A DNA stretch of 64,000 bases from an uncultured Anaeromusa sp. (GTDB lineage Bacteria > Bacillota > Negativicutes > Anaeromusales > Anaeromusaceae): the NCBI RefSeq assembly GCF_963668665.1, contig NZ_OY764902.1, forward strand, positions 904,001-968,000, given 5' to 3'. Both the position numbers and the translations under genes were made by a program. Below are positions 27,117 to 36,205 of the stretch, one piece after another (the first letter of the stretch is position 1; every line of letters begins with the position of its first letter). Below the pieces are notes generated by a model. The model did not search any database and was not told the origin of the DNA. It saw nothing but the letters and a program-made list of their open reading frames with translations.

Positions 27117-27704
27117 TTAGATGTTGTATTTTCCGTCTTGGCCGATGGTACCGCCCAGGGCCTTGATGTCTTCATCGCAAGCCAGCTTCAACTGCTCGTC
27201 TCCTACGGGAGCCGTTTGGCTACCCTGTTGGCCAAACTTGATGCGATGCTCCGTCGGCAGCGCCAGCAGCATATCGCGCATGGCGTCCGCCTGGCTTACC
27301 TCCTTGGCCTTACCTTCGGCGTCAGACAGCTTCAAGGTCACTTGGCCAGCTTCAGACAACGCCAGTACTTTCCAAGCATCCACCTGCACAGGCGGAATGC
27401 CCTGTGCCACCATGTCCGCAGCCGTCTTTTCGACCTCTGCCAGACGTCTCGCGCCCGTCTCAACGCCGACTTGCGCTTTTAAGGCCTTGTTTTCTTCGGA
27501 CAAGGTCTGCAGCTGCGTCTCAACACCGGCAAACTTTTGGATTTGCTCTTGCATGGCAGTAATTTGTGCTGCCATATCCGTGGTCGCGGGAGCTGCAGGA
27601 GCTGGCGCCGGATCCGGTTTCGTTTGATGCATGCCCAAAAGCTTTTCAATGCCTTCGGACAGCTTTTGCAATGTGGTTTTGGTTTCAGGATCAGTATTAG
27701 GCAT
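27117..27704 (-). CDS. Nested in-frame scaffolding protein
   Basis: ATG at 27704, codon 161 of the protease frame, is preceded by a perfect AGGAGG with 8-nt spacing (AGGAGGAATCAACTATG). This gives a 195-aa protein beginning MPNTDPETKTTLQKLSEGIE and continuing as a coiled coil. It matches the known strategy of Mu (I/Z) and lambda (C/Nu3). The ribosome site inside a coding frame is the direct evidence. Confidence 0.75.
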   Translation of the reverse strand: MPNTDPETKTTLQKLSEGIEKLLGMHQTKPDPAPAPAAPATTDMAAQITAMQEQIQKFAGVETQLQTLSEENKALKAQVGVETGARRLAEVEKTAADMVAQGIPPVQVDAWKVLALSEAGQVTLKLSDAEGKAKEVSQADAMRDMLLALPTEHRIKFGQQGSQTAPVGDEQLKLACDEDIKALGGTIGQDGKYNI

Positions 27705-28184
27705 AGTTGATTCCTCCTTCGCATCACTAAAATCGAGATAAAACATGTCTGGCGTATCCGCCAGCAGGGTCGCCTCAGGCAACTTGGTCAAAAAAGGCTC
27801 ATTGGTCAGGGCAATTGCCGAAAGCAGCGCGCCCACCTTCTTGCCGGTCTCCCGATCGACGCCGTCCGGGGTGTATTCGGCACTGGAAAAACGGTACCGT
27901 TTGGTGCGGATGTTCTCCTCCGCCTGAGGCGTCGTGGGCTCCACTTCCGCACACAGCACGTTACCTTCTTGCTTGAGACCGGTCACCCAGCCTTCCGCCG
28001 GCGCATAACCAAAGGTCTGATTGCTGCTCTTATCGTGGCCAATGCGGATAAAAGGCGGCCGCCCGAGCACATTCCCTTTGAAGTTGGCCAGCAGCTGGTC
28101 AAAGGTTTGCTGGGTAATTTTGAGTTTCCCATAAAGCGGATGCACCCACTCTCCCAGCCGGAAAAATGGTATTTTTAATGGCAT
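27117..28184 (-). CDS. Phage head maturation protease (Mu gpI-like), with nested scaffold
   Basis: 355 aa. The N-terminal 160 residues hold the protease region of Mu-I type (GRPPFIRIGHDKSSNQTFGY, RYRFSSAEYTPDG, LLSAIALTNEPFLTKLP, with His and Ser as likely catalytic residues). The C-terminal 195 residues are Ala/Gln/Glu-rich and coiled, with a scaffold character. It matures the capsid shell. An internal start produces the scaffold alone (next entry). Confidence 0.85.
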   Translation of the reverse strand: MPLKIPFFRLGEWVHPLYGKLKITQQTFDQLLANFKGNVLGRPPFIRIGHDKSSNQTFGYAPAEGWVTGLKQEGNVLCAEVEPTTPQAEENIRTKRYRFSSAEYTPDGVDRETGKKVGALLSAIALTNEPFLTKLPEATLLADTPDMFYLDFSDAKEESTMPNTDPETKTTLQKLSEGIEKLLGMHQTKPDPAPAPAAPATTDMAAQITAMQEQIQKFAGVETQLQTLSEENKALKAQVGVETGARRLAEVEKTAADMVAQGIPPVQVDAWKVLALSEAGQVTLKLSDAEGKAKEVSQADAMRDMLLALPTEHRIKFGQQGSQTAPVGDEQLKLACDEDIKALGGTIGQDGKYNI

Positions 28185-28272
28185 TTATTTTCTCACCTCC
28201 TTTCATTCATACAAGGACTTTCTAAAAAACAAACAGAATACTGAAATTAATACTTTTAAGGAGGAATGTAGA

Positions 28273-28965
28273 ATGTCTTTCCACCGGCTATTAACTATCT
28301 TTCTTCTTGTTATTGCCTCTCTTGTTGTAAGTGCATGTTCTTCTTCGACGACTTCAACTCCCAAAAGCCCAGAACCGCCAGTGTCTGATTCGGCATCATC
28401 TATCAAATTGTCGCTCGGGGCTCCTATCGAGCAGTTCGTAAAGAAATTAGGTCCCGTCAAGCAAGATGATGCTAGTAAAAAAATGCATCAATTCAAATTC
28501 AGCAACTCCATTGATATTTCTGGAAACTGGGGCACACCAGAAACTGCCCAAAGTATACATATTGACCTTCGTACTCGCGATAAAGACGGAAAACTAACAC
28601 GTCCAGAAAGCGGAATTAAATCGCTTAGTGGCGTGGAAGAAGTACTAAGCTCTTACCTCCCGCCCGATGCAAAACTATTAAAGCAGGTGGCTTACCAAGA
28701 TAGCAGACTGAAATTCCCCACTATTCATCAAAGAATCTTTCGCCTTTATGAAAGCAAGTGGCTTAGCGAAAATCTAACTTCTTATGCAAGTCTTCCTCGA
28801 AAAGACGTTGACGTTCTCCCTGCAAATCAATTCCAAGTAATTATCGACCGCGTTGAGGGTGGTTTTTCAAAAATCATCTTCGGAGTTGGAACCTTAGAGT
28901 GGGACGAAATCAACGAAGGAGTCCTTGAAAAGCAAGGATGGACAGAGATTAAAGAGATCAAGTAA
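28273..28965 (+). CDS. Lipoprotein, phage cargo gene
   Basis: 230 aa, opposite to all surrounding late genes. The signal peptide ends with lipobox VVSAC (Cys 22), so it is a lipid-anchored envelope protein. The mature part begins with a Ser/Thr/Pro linker. No family is recognised. The ATG follows TTTTAAGGAGGAATGTAGA; a terminator follows the stop. An independent rightward unit inside the head operon is typical of a lysogenic conversion gene, perhaps a surface-exclusion factor. Confidence 0.75.
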   Translation: MSFHRLLTIFLLVIASLVVSACSSSTTSTPKSPEPPVSDSASSIKLSLGAPIEQFVKKLGPVKQDDASKKMHQFKFSNSIDISGNWGTPETAQSIHIDLRTRDKDGKLTRPESGIKSLSGVEEVLSSYLPPDAKLLKQVAYQDSRLKFPTIHQRIFRLYESKWLSENLTSYASLPRKDVDVLPANQFQVIIDRVEGGFSKIIFGVGTLEWDEINEGVLEKQGWTEIKEIK

Positions 28966-28974
28966 ACACCATTC

Positions 28975-29000
28975 AAGCCGCCTATTGGGCGGCTTCTTTT
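28975..29000 (+). terminator. Terminator of the lipoprotein gene
   Basis: AAGCCGCC and GGCGGCTT arms, a short loop, then TCTTTT, 10 bp after the lipoprotein stop. Confidence 0.85.
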
Positions 29001-29019
29001 ACGTCCACAAACGGGCATG

Positions 29020-29055
29020 AAAAAACCGCCCTTATAAAAAGAGCGGCTTTTTTCT
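29020..29055. terminator. Second terminator, bidirectional
   Basis: A-rich arm with CCGC pairing GCGG and flanking A/T runs. It ends the leftward 29063 gene and backs up the lipoprotein terminator. Confidence 0.65.
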
Positions 29056-29062
29056 TTATTAT

Positions 29063-29428
29063 TCACCCAAAAAGAATTTCGAATTCATCATAGTCTGTAA
29101 CCGAAGATATATCGATAGATTCAATAATATTATTCGCCGGAATAACCACATTGGGAAAGCATCGTCTTAATCCAGCTGCAACCTCGCGAGGTATCTCTAC
29201 CCCGTGACTTTTATCATGAGCGCTTCCATCATAATTTATTGCGAAAATTTGATTGTTCTTCTTGAAAACATGAAGATGAGTTTGGTTTTTAGGTGTATGA
29301 GGAGAATGTTTTTTCACCGAATATACACCTCCAATAGGCTGACCAGGAAGCATTGCCTCTAGTAAAACCTTCTCGTCCTCTTTGCTTCCAACAAAAATGA
29401 TTACTTTACGCGGGCTTGATAAAAACAT
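29063..29428 (-). CDS. Hypothetical protein, phage cargo
   Basis: 121 aa from ATG 29428 after a GGGGGTTGGG site. It contains THLHVFKKNNQIFAINYDGS, AHDKSHGVEIPREVAAGLRR and NNIIESIDI. It looks like a small beta-alpha domain, shared by other short bacterial proteins, but no function is safe. More AT-rich than its neighbours. It lies between the lipoprotein and the Mu-F gene, so this spot holds at least two accessory genes. Confidence 0.65.
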   Translation of the reverse strand: MFLSSPRKVIIFVGSKEDEKVLLEAMLPGQPIGGVYSVKKHSPHTPKNQTHLHVFKKNNQIFAINYDGSAHDKSHGVEIPREVAAGLRRCFPNVVIPANNIIESIDISSVTDYDEFEILFG

Positions 29429-29465
29429 AAACCCAACCCCCAACTTTTATTAATTCATTTTATAA

Positions 29466-30320
29466 TTATACTACTTTTAATTTAGTTCCATCAAGAATAC
29501 CTATTTTCCATCCATTCGGCAACCTCTCCACATTCGACCAGTCCGTCGTCTCAGGGGTAATTAGCTCCGGCTGGTATTTGCTAAAAAGAGGCGACAGTAC
29601 CGAGCGGCAGCGCCCATGTAAGGGAGGAATGTTTCCGGAAATCTCCGGGCTGTCAAGGCGCATCACCAGGCCATGGCGGCTGCGGCATTGCTGGCTGGTC
29701 CGCATGTCCATGACAGCGGAAAAGCTCACGTAGTCAACGTCGTTGCCGTGGTACGAGGTCAAGCGGCCGCGGTTATACGCATAGGTTGTTTCTGTCGTGG
29801 TAATCAGCCTTGCCCTGTTCTTGTTCTTCTCAATCAGATTTGCGATGGCCTCCTCCGTCTGCGCTCGGGGAATTCCGTGTAGATGGTCCACCATAATCCC
29901 TTTTATGTTGCTGCTGATATCACCCTCCACGTCACCAGCCAAAAGCAACTCTCTTTTGGAAAACTCTTTAATGGCCTCCGCAGGCAATAGCCAAAATTCT
30001 TCCGTGCTATAACCAACCGAAGCCAGGCGGTAACAAGACGGCTGCCAGTCAACCAGCTTGTGCTTGCCAAAACGCCGCTCCAAATCTCCTACCAGCAAAT
30101 CTCCATGCGCTTGGCCAACGGCGTAGGCGTCGCGCATCCAGCTTGTCAGCAGCCTGGCCAACTCCCCTGCGTGCGGCAAATGCCACTGCGCAATCTGCTG
30201 CTCCGTGTAAAGCGAAGGCATAACCATTAAGGCATGAATCTGCTTTTCAAACTTCCCCAGGAACTCTTGCTCCAGCTCACTCAGTCTCTTCAGCAGGCTT
30301 ATTTCCAAGCGGGTCGCCAT
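29466..30320 (-). CDS. Minor head protein (Mu gpF / SPP1 gp7-like)
   Basis: 284 aa from ATG 30320. The C-terminal block RARLITTTETTYAYNRGRLT, FSAVMDMRTSQQCRSRHGLV, IPPLHGRCRSVLSPL is the Mu-F head morphogenesis domain with its conserved Cys and His. It follows the portal gene, with overlapping ends. It is thought to act in head assembly or DNA ejection. Confidence 0.9.
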   Translation of the reverse strand: MATRLEISLLKRLSELEQEFLGKFEKQIHALMVMPSLYTEQQIAQWHLPHAGELARLLTSWMRDAYAVGQAHGDLLVGDLERRFGKHKLVDWQPSCYRLASVGYSTEEFWLLPAEAIKEFSKRELLLAGDVEGDISSNIKGIMVDHLHGIPRAQTEEAIANLIEKNKNRARLITTTETTYAYNRGRLTSYHGNDVDYVSFSAVMDMRTSQQCRSRHGLVMRLDSPEISGNIPPLHGRCRSVLSPLFSKYQPELITPETTDWSNVERLPNGWKIGILDGTKLKVV

Positions 30321-31602
30321 TGGCCTCACCTTCCTGCACCGGATAGCGGTTGTATTCCTGGACTGCCTTGGAAGCGGCAGCCGTTTCAGGCGGTTCCACT
30401 TCGCGCTTCGGCAGGTTCATGGCGTCGCGCACCGCATCCATGTCTTCCTGGTTCTGCGGCGTAATCCAGCCGCTGTTCGTCAGCTGCATGAAGCAGGTAC
30501 TTAGCAGGTCCCTGGTTTCCTGAGCCAGTTTGATTTCGGTAAAATCTCCAAAGTTCTTTTGCGGTCCAAAGTTGTATTCCAGCATTGGCCGCACCAGCTG
30601 TTCCAGGAGCACTTCCTTCAGGCCTCTAAAAATGCTTGACATGTTCATGTTGAATATTTCAAAGTGCGCTTGGCCAAGAGCATACGATCCGGCGCCGTTG
30701 CCATCGTCAGCCATGAGCGTCGGGATCAGCAGCCCGCGCATCAGCATCTTATTTAGATACAGCGTGGCGTGGTTGAACGCTTCTCCAACGCCGGAGCTGC
30801 CATTAGAAAGGACCTCTGCGCGCGAATCGGTTCCGTCTTCCTTGTTTCCCGCCTTAAAAGCCAAGCCGGTACCATTTTGCAGCCGTTCCAGGATGCGCGC
30901 TGCATAAGCCAGATGGTTTATGGTTTGCCCCGGATTGTCTGGGTCCTCAATTTCATCGTCCGGCGTAAACGTGGCCACTACCGGTGTCCCGAAACGATCC
31001 AGTGCTCGGCCCCACATCTTAAGAATGGGGTCTTTTAGCAGCCAGTTCTTCCTGATGGGTTTAAAAATAGAGCAGCCGTAATGATTACCGAAGCGCCGGT
31101 TGAAGTTATACAAAATGGCCTTCTTGGCGTCAATGTCCACCGGACTTCCAGCAAACCACCGCCACTGCTTCAGGCCCACATATTCGCCTGTTTGCCTGTC
31201 TACTTGGATCAGCAGCGTCTTGGGGTGGTACGTAACAATCTTATCCAGGGCGATGCGGCTGCCGTCCGGCCGCCAAATGATTTCACTTCCGGAGTACCCT
31301 GCCCACAGGCCGCTTAATATTTCCTCGCAAGCCGTGTACAGATTGTCCTTCATCCCCTCGAAATTATCACGCACAAAATCGCGCATCTTGGCGTTTTCGT
31401 GGGTGTACTCGCCCAGCTTCATCAGAATGGCAAGTATTAAAAAATGCATCCCGGTAGCGACAGTCTCGTCGGTTTCCAGCATGCGTTCATATTCCGGAAG
31501 CGGAACAGTATCCATGTTTCGTATGCAGTTGTCGAAGAGAAAAAAGGTTGTATCAAGCTGGCTGCCGATTTGGCCAACCTGAGGGCTATATGATTCTGCC
31601 AA
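30277..31602 (-). CDS. Portal protein (DUF935, Mu gp29-like)
   Basis: 441 aa. LPEYERMLETDETVATGMHF, GYSGSEIIWRPDGSRIALDK, WFAGSPVDIDAKKAILYNFN and GSYALGQAHFEIFNMNM match the DUF935 portal family. It forms the head vertex for packaging. Overlaps the Mu-F-like gene. Confidence 0.92.
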   Translation of the reverse strand: MAESYSPQVGQIGSQLDTTFFLFDNCIRNMDTVPLPEYERMLETDETVATGMHFLILAILMKLGEYTHENAKMRDFVRDNFEGMKDNLYTACEEILSGLWAGYSGSEIIWRPDGSRIALDKIVTYHPKTLLIQVDRQTGEYVGLKQWRWFAGSPVDIDAKKAILYNFNRRFGNHYGCSIFKPIRKNWLLKDPILKMWGRALDRFGTPVVATFTPDDEIEDPDNPGQTINHLAYAARILERLQNGTGLAFKAGNKEDGTDSRAEVLSNGSSGVGEAFNHATLYLNKMLMRGLLIPTLMADDGNGAGSYALGQAHFEIFNMNMSSIFRGLKEVLLEQLVRPMLEYNFGPQKNFGDFTEIKLAQETRDLLSTCFMQLTNSGWITPQNQEDMDAVRDAMNLPKREVEPPETAAASKAVQEYNRYPVQEGEANGDPLGNKPAEETE

Positions 31603-31615
31603 TATGGATCACCTC

Positions 31616-32908
31616 CTACCAATCAACTTCGGCCATTTCGTTCTTGCCGGCCACGTTGCCGACAGCAGCACTTTTCAGGTCAGCAACCTCATACCCATCC
31701 AGGCCATACCAGATGGCTGAAAAAGTATGCGGGTCAATGGAAAATTCGTCTTCGATTATATTTCCGTCCCGATCCACTGCAAAAGTCAGCTCTTTCAGCT
31801 CTGCAATAATGTCCGTACAGGCATCCGAGCAAATGATTTTCTTAAACCGTTTGACCTTTTTGGTATAAGCCAGGCGGCTTCCCTGGAATTTCTTTGCACC
31901 GCGCATGTTAAATCCTTGCTGCCGATAGTACTTTATTGTCTTTGGTTCCGCTGAATCTGCTCGGATCAGCTCGTTGGTATCTTTGAACTCCGCAATTTCC
32001 TCGGCCGTAAGATCATCCGTCATGCCGTTTTTGTAGTATTGCCAGTACAAGTACAAAATCTTTCGCTCGTGGTCAATTGCCATGCGCACGATGGCGTTAT
32101 AGGACTCAACAAAACCAAAGTCCATGCCGACACGCAGCATCCTGCCAGGTATTCCATGTACAGCCTGCATTACTTCTTCGTGTGGCCTAATTTCAAATTG
32201 AGGCAGCACCAGCTTGCCGTTAACACCAAAACGCCCCTGCCTCGCAACGCGGTAGAGGTCAGGGTCGTATGCTTTCAGCTCTTCAAGCTGCTCAATATAG
32301 CTTTGTGGTAAAAACAGATTGTCGTCAGCCAGTGAGTGATGATAGTACGTCTGCCCGATCCGCAGCATCCGCTCGCGGTACAAAAGTTCTTCGTCCACGC
32401 CAGGAACCTTGAAGAAGTGCTTAAAGGTCCAGTTCCCTTTGCCCACAGGGTTGGTGGAAATAATCATGTGTAGCGATAGAGTCGGATGCCGCAGCCGGCC
32501 AATAAGCTCCTTAAAGCCTTCGTACTTCAGTTCGCTGCCTTCTTCGCACCAGATGATGCTGACATTGTTTATGGACTTGAGCTTGCTAGGCTTATCCATG
32601 CCTTTGAAAATGATTTTGCTGCCATTGGGGAAGCGAATCTGCATTGGAGAAGTGACGGTGCGGATTACATCCTCTAGGCCAAGGTCCACGATTATTTCTT
32701 CAAACAGCGAAAAGCAGCTGTCTCGGATGGTATCGTATACCTCGCGCACCACCAGCGCCGTGCGCTTTTCTTGCAGCAGTTCTAAAATCAGCTTAAAGGC
32801 AATGTGGTAAGACTTGCTGGATCCATAGCCGCCTACGAGAAACTGAAATTTGCTTTGCCAGTCGAAAAGAAAGTCCTCAAAGTGAGGATTTACCTCTTTC
32901 TCAATCAT
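31616..32908 (-). CDS. Terminase large subunit (PBSX type)
   Basis: 430 aa. Walker A is GGYGSSKS (residues 26-33) and Walker B is [13 protein letters not shown] nuclease domain follows, with [19 protein letters not shown] and a late [13 protein letters not shown]. This is the PBSX/Terminase-3 arrangement. It packages DNA into proheads. Overlaps the small subunit by 4 nt. Confidence 0.95.
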   Translation of the reverse strand: MIEKEVNPHFEDFLFDWQSKFQFLVGGYGSSKSYHIAFKLILELLQEKRTALVVREVYDTIRDSCFSLFEEIIVDLGLEDVIRTVTSPMQIRFPNGSKIIFKGMDKPSKLKSINNVSIIWCEEGSELKYEGFKELIGRLRHPTLSLHMIISTNPVGKGNWTFKHFFKVPGVDEELLYRERMLRIGQTYYHHSLADDNLFLPQSYIEQLEELKAYDPDLYRVARQGRFGVNGKLVLPQFEIRPHEEVMQAVHGIPGRMLRVGMDFGFVESYNAIVRMAIDHERKILYLYWQYYKNGMTDDLTAEEIAEFKDTNELIRADSAEPKTIKYYRQQGFNMRGAKKFQGSRLAYTKKVKRFKKIICSDACTDIIAELKELTFAVDRDGNIIEDEFSIDPHTFSAIWYGLDGYEVADLKSAAVGNVAGKNEMAEVDW

Positions 32909-33771
32909 GGCCGCTTCTCCTTGCGCTTAATCAGAATCTCAATCGGTTTCTCTTCTCCAGGTCCATTCGCTTTCTTCTCAGCAGCCTCGACCTTCCGGCG
33001 CTCAAGCTCCAGTTTTTCGGCTTCGACTTTGCGCTGCCACTTATCAGGCAGCCAATCGAAATATTTGATAACCTGCTCCCACGCCCACTTCTTGTCGGCA
33101 AGCTTAATGCTGATGCCGTCTTTGCCCTGTTTGATTTCGGTAATGACCGAGGTGTCTAGCTGCTCGCTTTCTCCAAGCATTACCATGCTGACTGGCTCTT
33201 TCAGGTATTCGCCGGTATCCTCGTCTTTCACAGGGCCTTTGTCATCATACACAAGCCGTTCGATAGCGCCGAACTTGAGATAGTCTCCCATGTCAGCGCC
33301 GATAATTTTCATGCAGAACGTCAAAAAGTCCTGAATATCGACGTGGATTGCCTGGCGGAATAGCGATTTTAAGCGGTCTACTTCTACCTTTATCCGCTCG
33401 CGCTGCATCAACCGGCATCCTAGGACTGCAGCAGATGCTTTATTCCCGTTCCCATACCCAGCCAGCAGCGCTGCCTGTGTCGCATTCCACGTCCGGACGT
33501 AGTGATAACAGAAGAGCTGTTCCTGTTCGGACAGCTCTTCTTCTGGCTCCGGTTCTCCCCTGCTTTTTGGGGTGCACCCTTTTTGCTTTTTTAGGGGTGC
33601 AACGGGTGCACCCCTTTTCTGTTCTTTTTTGGCAACTTTGTCGCGGCTCCAATTGTGCCGCTTTCGCCATGACTTGACGGTATTTTCCGAAACGCCGTAC
33701 TTGGATGCTATGTCCTTATAGGCCATTCCCAGTAGATAATCATTCAGCGCTAGCTCGTGCTTCTCAGTCAC
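32905..33771 (-). CDS. Terminase small subunit (PBSX type)
   Basis: 288 aa, GTG start at 33771 after GGTGGTGAT (the overlapping ATG is closed at once). The N-terminal HTH reads [20 protein letters not shown]; the central TerS domain is [20 protein letters not shown] and [20 protein letters not shown]. The C terminus is a long coiled coil. It recognises the packaging start. GGGTGCACCC palindromes lie inside this gene. Confidence 0.9.
   Translation of the reverse strand: MTEKHELALNDYLLGMAYKDIASKYGVSENTVKSWRKRHNWSRDKVAKKEQKRGAPVAPLKKQKGCTPKSRGEPEPEEELSEQEQLFCYHYVRTWNATQAALLAGYGNGNKASAAVLGCRLMQRERIKVEVDRLKSLFRQAIHVDIQDFLTFCMKIIGADMGDYLKFGAIERLVYDDKGPVKDEDTGEYLKEPVSMVMLGESEQLDTSVITEIKQGKDGISIKLADKKWAWEQVIKYFDWLPDKWQRKVEAEKLELERRKVEAAEKKANGPGEEKPIEILIKRKEKRP
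33569..33614. repeat. GGGTGCACCC palindromes inside the small terminase gene; possible pac site
   Basis: GGGGTGCACCC (33569-33579), AGGGGTGCAAC (33593-33603) and GGGTGCACCCC (33604-33614) are three related motifs, two of them perfect palindromes, in 46 bp. Packaging sites of pac phages often lie in the small terminase gene. Confidence 0.4.
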
Positions 33772-33789
33772 ATCACCACCTCAGTTCGA

Positions 33790-33819
33790 TTGGGGTTTTC
33801 GGTATTATTCTGATAAAAT
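33790..33819 (+). promoter_or_regulatory. Promoter of the nuclease-like cargo gene
   Basis: TTGGGG (33790-33795), 18 bp, TAAAAT (33814-33819), 32 bp before the start codon of the 33851 gene. Confidence 0.5.
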
Positions 33820-33850
33820 ATAAGTATTATTAGTCAGGAGGTGCCTCTTT

Positions 33851-34633
33851 ATGGACAATCGGTCAAAGCAGAAATCAATCGAGGAAGAACAGTTGCTCTC
33901 TTTTATTAAATCAACAAACTTATTGCAATATGACAAAATTCTTCCTATTGCACAGAAATGCGAACCACCTGACTTTGAAATTCTTTACAAGAGCAAAAAA
34001 ATAGCTCTTGAGATCACAGAAATAAGAACATCAATAAAATTTGCAGGCCATCCGCTGGCGGCGATTGAGAGTTACCAACAAAAAATATTGCAAACTGTAA
34101 AAAAGAATATTGACAAAGAAGCGCTACCTTGTAAAACACTAGAAGCAAAAGTACATTTCGTTAAAATTTCACATCCTGATGTTGGATATAACGAAAAAGA
34201 GATTGTTGCTCCCCTTACTACGTTAATTTTAAAGTATGCTAATCTCTTTAACAGCAGTAATGACGACTTTTATTCATCATTAATCTGCAAACGCCCCAAC
34301 ATACCCGGTATAGGATTAGTTTCGTTTACACCCGGAATTATAAAATCAACCCACTGGCTCCCCTATAATAGAATCGATAAAATGTCTGTTCATTGGGTTC
34401 AACGAGATCCATACGGCGAAATAAAGAAAGCTCTTTTAAAAAAAGAAAACCTAATACACAAATACGAAAATTACGAAAAAAAATATCTACTGCTTATCGC
34501 CAATAGATATTTAGGATCACAAGCCTTTGATTTATCTGATGAGTTTAGAAATCACACGTTCCCTACAAAATTTGATAAAGTTTTCTATTTTGATACCTTT
34601 CTTAGGGAAGGTTTTGAATTAAAAAGCATGTAA
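33851..34633 (+). CDS. PD-(D/E)XK-like nuclease candidate, phage cargo
   Basis: 260 aa, low GC, rightward among leftward genes. The segment EPPDFEILYKSKKIALEITE (Pro40-Asp41, then Glu54-Ile-Thr56-Glu57) follows the PD…ExT variant of the restriction-endonuclease fold. The rest is unknown. The ribosome site is GTCAGGAGGTGCC; it has its own promoter. Location at the terminase border and foreign base composition fit an anti-phage or superinfection-exclusion gene, but function is inference. Confidence 0.6.
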   Translation: MDNRSKQKSIEEEQLLSFIKSTNLLQYDKILPIAQKCEPPDFEILYKSKKIALEITEIRTSIKFAGHPLAAIESYQQKILQTVKKNIDKEALPCKTLEAKVHFVKISHPDVGYNEKEIVAPLTTLILKYANLFNSSNDDFYSSLICKRPNIPGIGLVSFTPGIIKSTHWLPYNRIDKMSVHWVQRDPYGEIKKALLKKENLIHKYENYEKKYLLLIANRYLGSQAFDLSDEFRNHTFPTKFDKVFYFDTFLREGFELKSM

Positions 34634-34645
34634 AAATCTTACTGG

Positions 34646-34846
34646 TCACCTTAAGAGAGTGCCTTTCTTTTGCGTCATGGCCCCATGCCGGCGCTCGATA
34701 TTTATTGGCAAGTCTTTCTTCATGCCCTCGCGGCTGCCGAAGCTGCCCGAGCACTTACCGTGGCGAATCTCAATTTGATTAGCCTGGCAGACGCCGTTTA
34801 AGCGCCGGTCCAGGCAGTTTGTGTTGGAGCAGATAACCGTGGGCAT
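34646..34846 (-). CDS. Small Cys-rich DUF1540-like protein
   Basis: 66 aa from ATG 34846 after GAAAGGAGGTCTTTCCC. TVICSNTNCLDRRLNGVCQA followed by NQIEIRHGKC gives the four-Cys spacing of DUF1540 domains, probably metal-binding. The C terminus is basic. Confidence 0.7.
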   Translation of the reverse strand: MPTVICSNTNCLDRRLNGVCQANQIEIRHGKCSGSFGSREGMKKDLPINIERRHGAMTQKKGTLLR

Positions 34847-34901
34847 GGGAAAGACCTCCTTTCGGGTATGAAAAAAGCGCCCCGAAGGACGCACATATTA
34901 T

Positions 34902-35468
34902 TTACTGCACATAAAGTTTGTCTTTTATTTTCATAACATCACTAATCATCCCTCCTTTTCCTGCACCCCATATGTCGTTGAATTTTTCAGGCGTGATCTG
35001 CTCGTTCACAGCAATTGAATCTATTTGCACCAAAAATGAAATCCAAAATAAAATTGTTTCTTTCTCTTCAATTGTTAAACAATCAACAACAGCCAAGTGT
35101 TCACTCCAGTTTTTGTCATAAACAAAACATTCACTTTTATAAAATATAGTGCTCACATTTTTCGATTTATCTTTTAAAAGAGACTGCCAAGTAGAAAGTT
35201 TATCTAAGCTGAATTTCAAAAGTAAGTATAACGCTCTTTGCGAGGTGAATTTTAAAAGTTTACAATTCAGTTCATAATTCTCTGTTGCACTTCTTATTCC
35301 AGCTTGGTAACTATACCATCCACCAATAGCAGCACCCAAAAGAGCACCGGCAGCACTTAAGACGGCAATAAGAACGGGCTCGTTATTACTTATTTCCGTC
35401 CAATACATTATAACTATTAATAAAATCAGACCTATCACAAATACGACCCCTCGTACTGATTTATCCAT
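34902..35468 (-). CDS. Membrane protein, two helices plus cytoplasmic domain, cargo
   Basis: 188 aa from ATG 35468 after GAGGAGGATGTGAA. Membrane segments lie at about 7-24 (GVVFVIGLILLIVIMYW) and 31-54 (VLIAVLSAAGALLGAAIGGW), then a cytoplasmic helical domain. AT-rich. No family is recognised. Such small sensors or exclusion proteins are frequent phage cargo. Confidence 0.65.
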   Translation of the reverse strand: MDKSVRGVVFVIGLILLIVIMYWTEISNNEPVLIAVLSAAGALLGAAIGGWYSYQAGIRSATENYELNCKLLKFTSQRALYLLLKFSLDKLSTWQSLLKDKSKNVSTIFYKSECFVYDKNWSEHLAVVDCLTIEEKETILFWISFLVQIDSIAVNEQITPEKFNDIWGAGKGGMISDVMKIKDKLYVQ

Positions 35469-35516
35469 TTCACATCCTCCTCTTACCATATTTATGTCTT
35501 CTTTTTACTTTTCTTT

Positions 35517-36059
35517 TTACTTGCGGTCGGCATATCCTTTGTAAAATATTAAAAATATCGCAATCAAAATGAAAAATAAAACAAACAATTCATTCACCGG
35601 TCCAACTTGACTCCACAAATAAACTATTGATACTAAAATAGGGGCATTAATTAGTATGCTATGTCCCAATGCAACAAAAATGAAACCTTGCTTACGGTAT
35701 TTCTTAAAAGCAATTGAATTATCCCATTGATGTACCTTTTCATTTTCAATAAAAGGTCCAAGCTCTAAAGCACAGTATTTTTCAATACATCCAATAATAG
35801 AATTATGTTGACTAATAATTAAGGAAACGCCCAGTGCAAAAAATGCAATTACATAAAGCAAAACAAAATTAGTAATATCTTTGAAAACAAATCCCGCAAC
35901 AGCAGCAACAACTGCCATATACCACGATAATAATTGATTTCGAAGATTAATCCGATTAATCAACTCAAGCCTAGCACTTTCGTAAAATTTCGAGGAAATA
36001 GAGTTGTCGATATGTTGATTCTTACTCCGCCTTATAATTACTATTCCATTGCTTTTCAT
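35517..36059 (-). CDS. Four-helix membrane protein, SLATT-like, cargo
   Basis: 180 aa. An amphipathic helix (YESARLELINRINLRNQLLS) leads into two membrane helices (about 45-85); after a soluble loop, two more lie at about 128-172. The E-x-I/L-x-x-R-I-x-x-R lead-in resembles SLATT-type membrane effector domains linked to bacterial immunity, but the match is by eye. AT-rich. Confidence 0.55.
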   Translation of the reverse strand: MKSNGIVIIRRSKNQHIDNSISSKFYESARLELINRINLRNQLLSWYMAVVAAVAGFVFKDITNFVLLYVIAFFALGVSLIISQHNSIIGCIEKYCALELGPFIENEKVHQWDNSIAFKKYRKQGFIFVALGHSILINAPILVSIVYLWSQVGPVNELFVLFFILIAIFLIFYKGYADRK

Positions 36060-36205
36060 GTTCCCACCCCTTTAGATGTATCTTTATAATTAGCTAAAGT
36101 CTAACATAAAACATACTTTCTTTTCAAAATAAAAAAGGCGCCCCGTTTCTGGAACGCCTATGTATCACCATACCAATTTTAGCATGTCAACCCCCTCAAA
36201 AAGTC

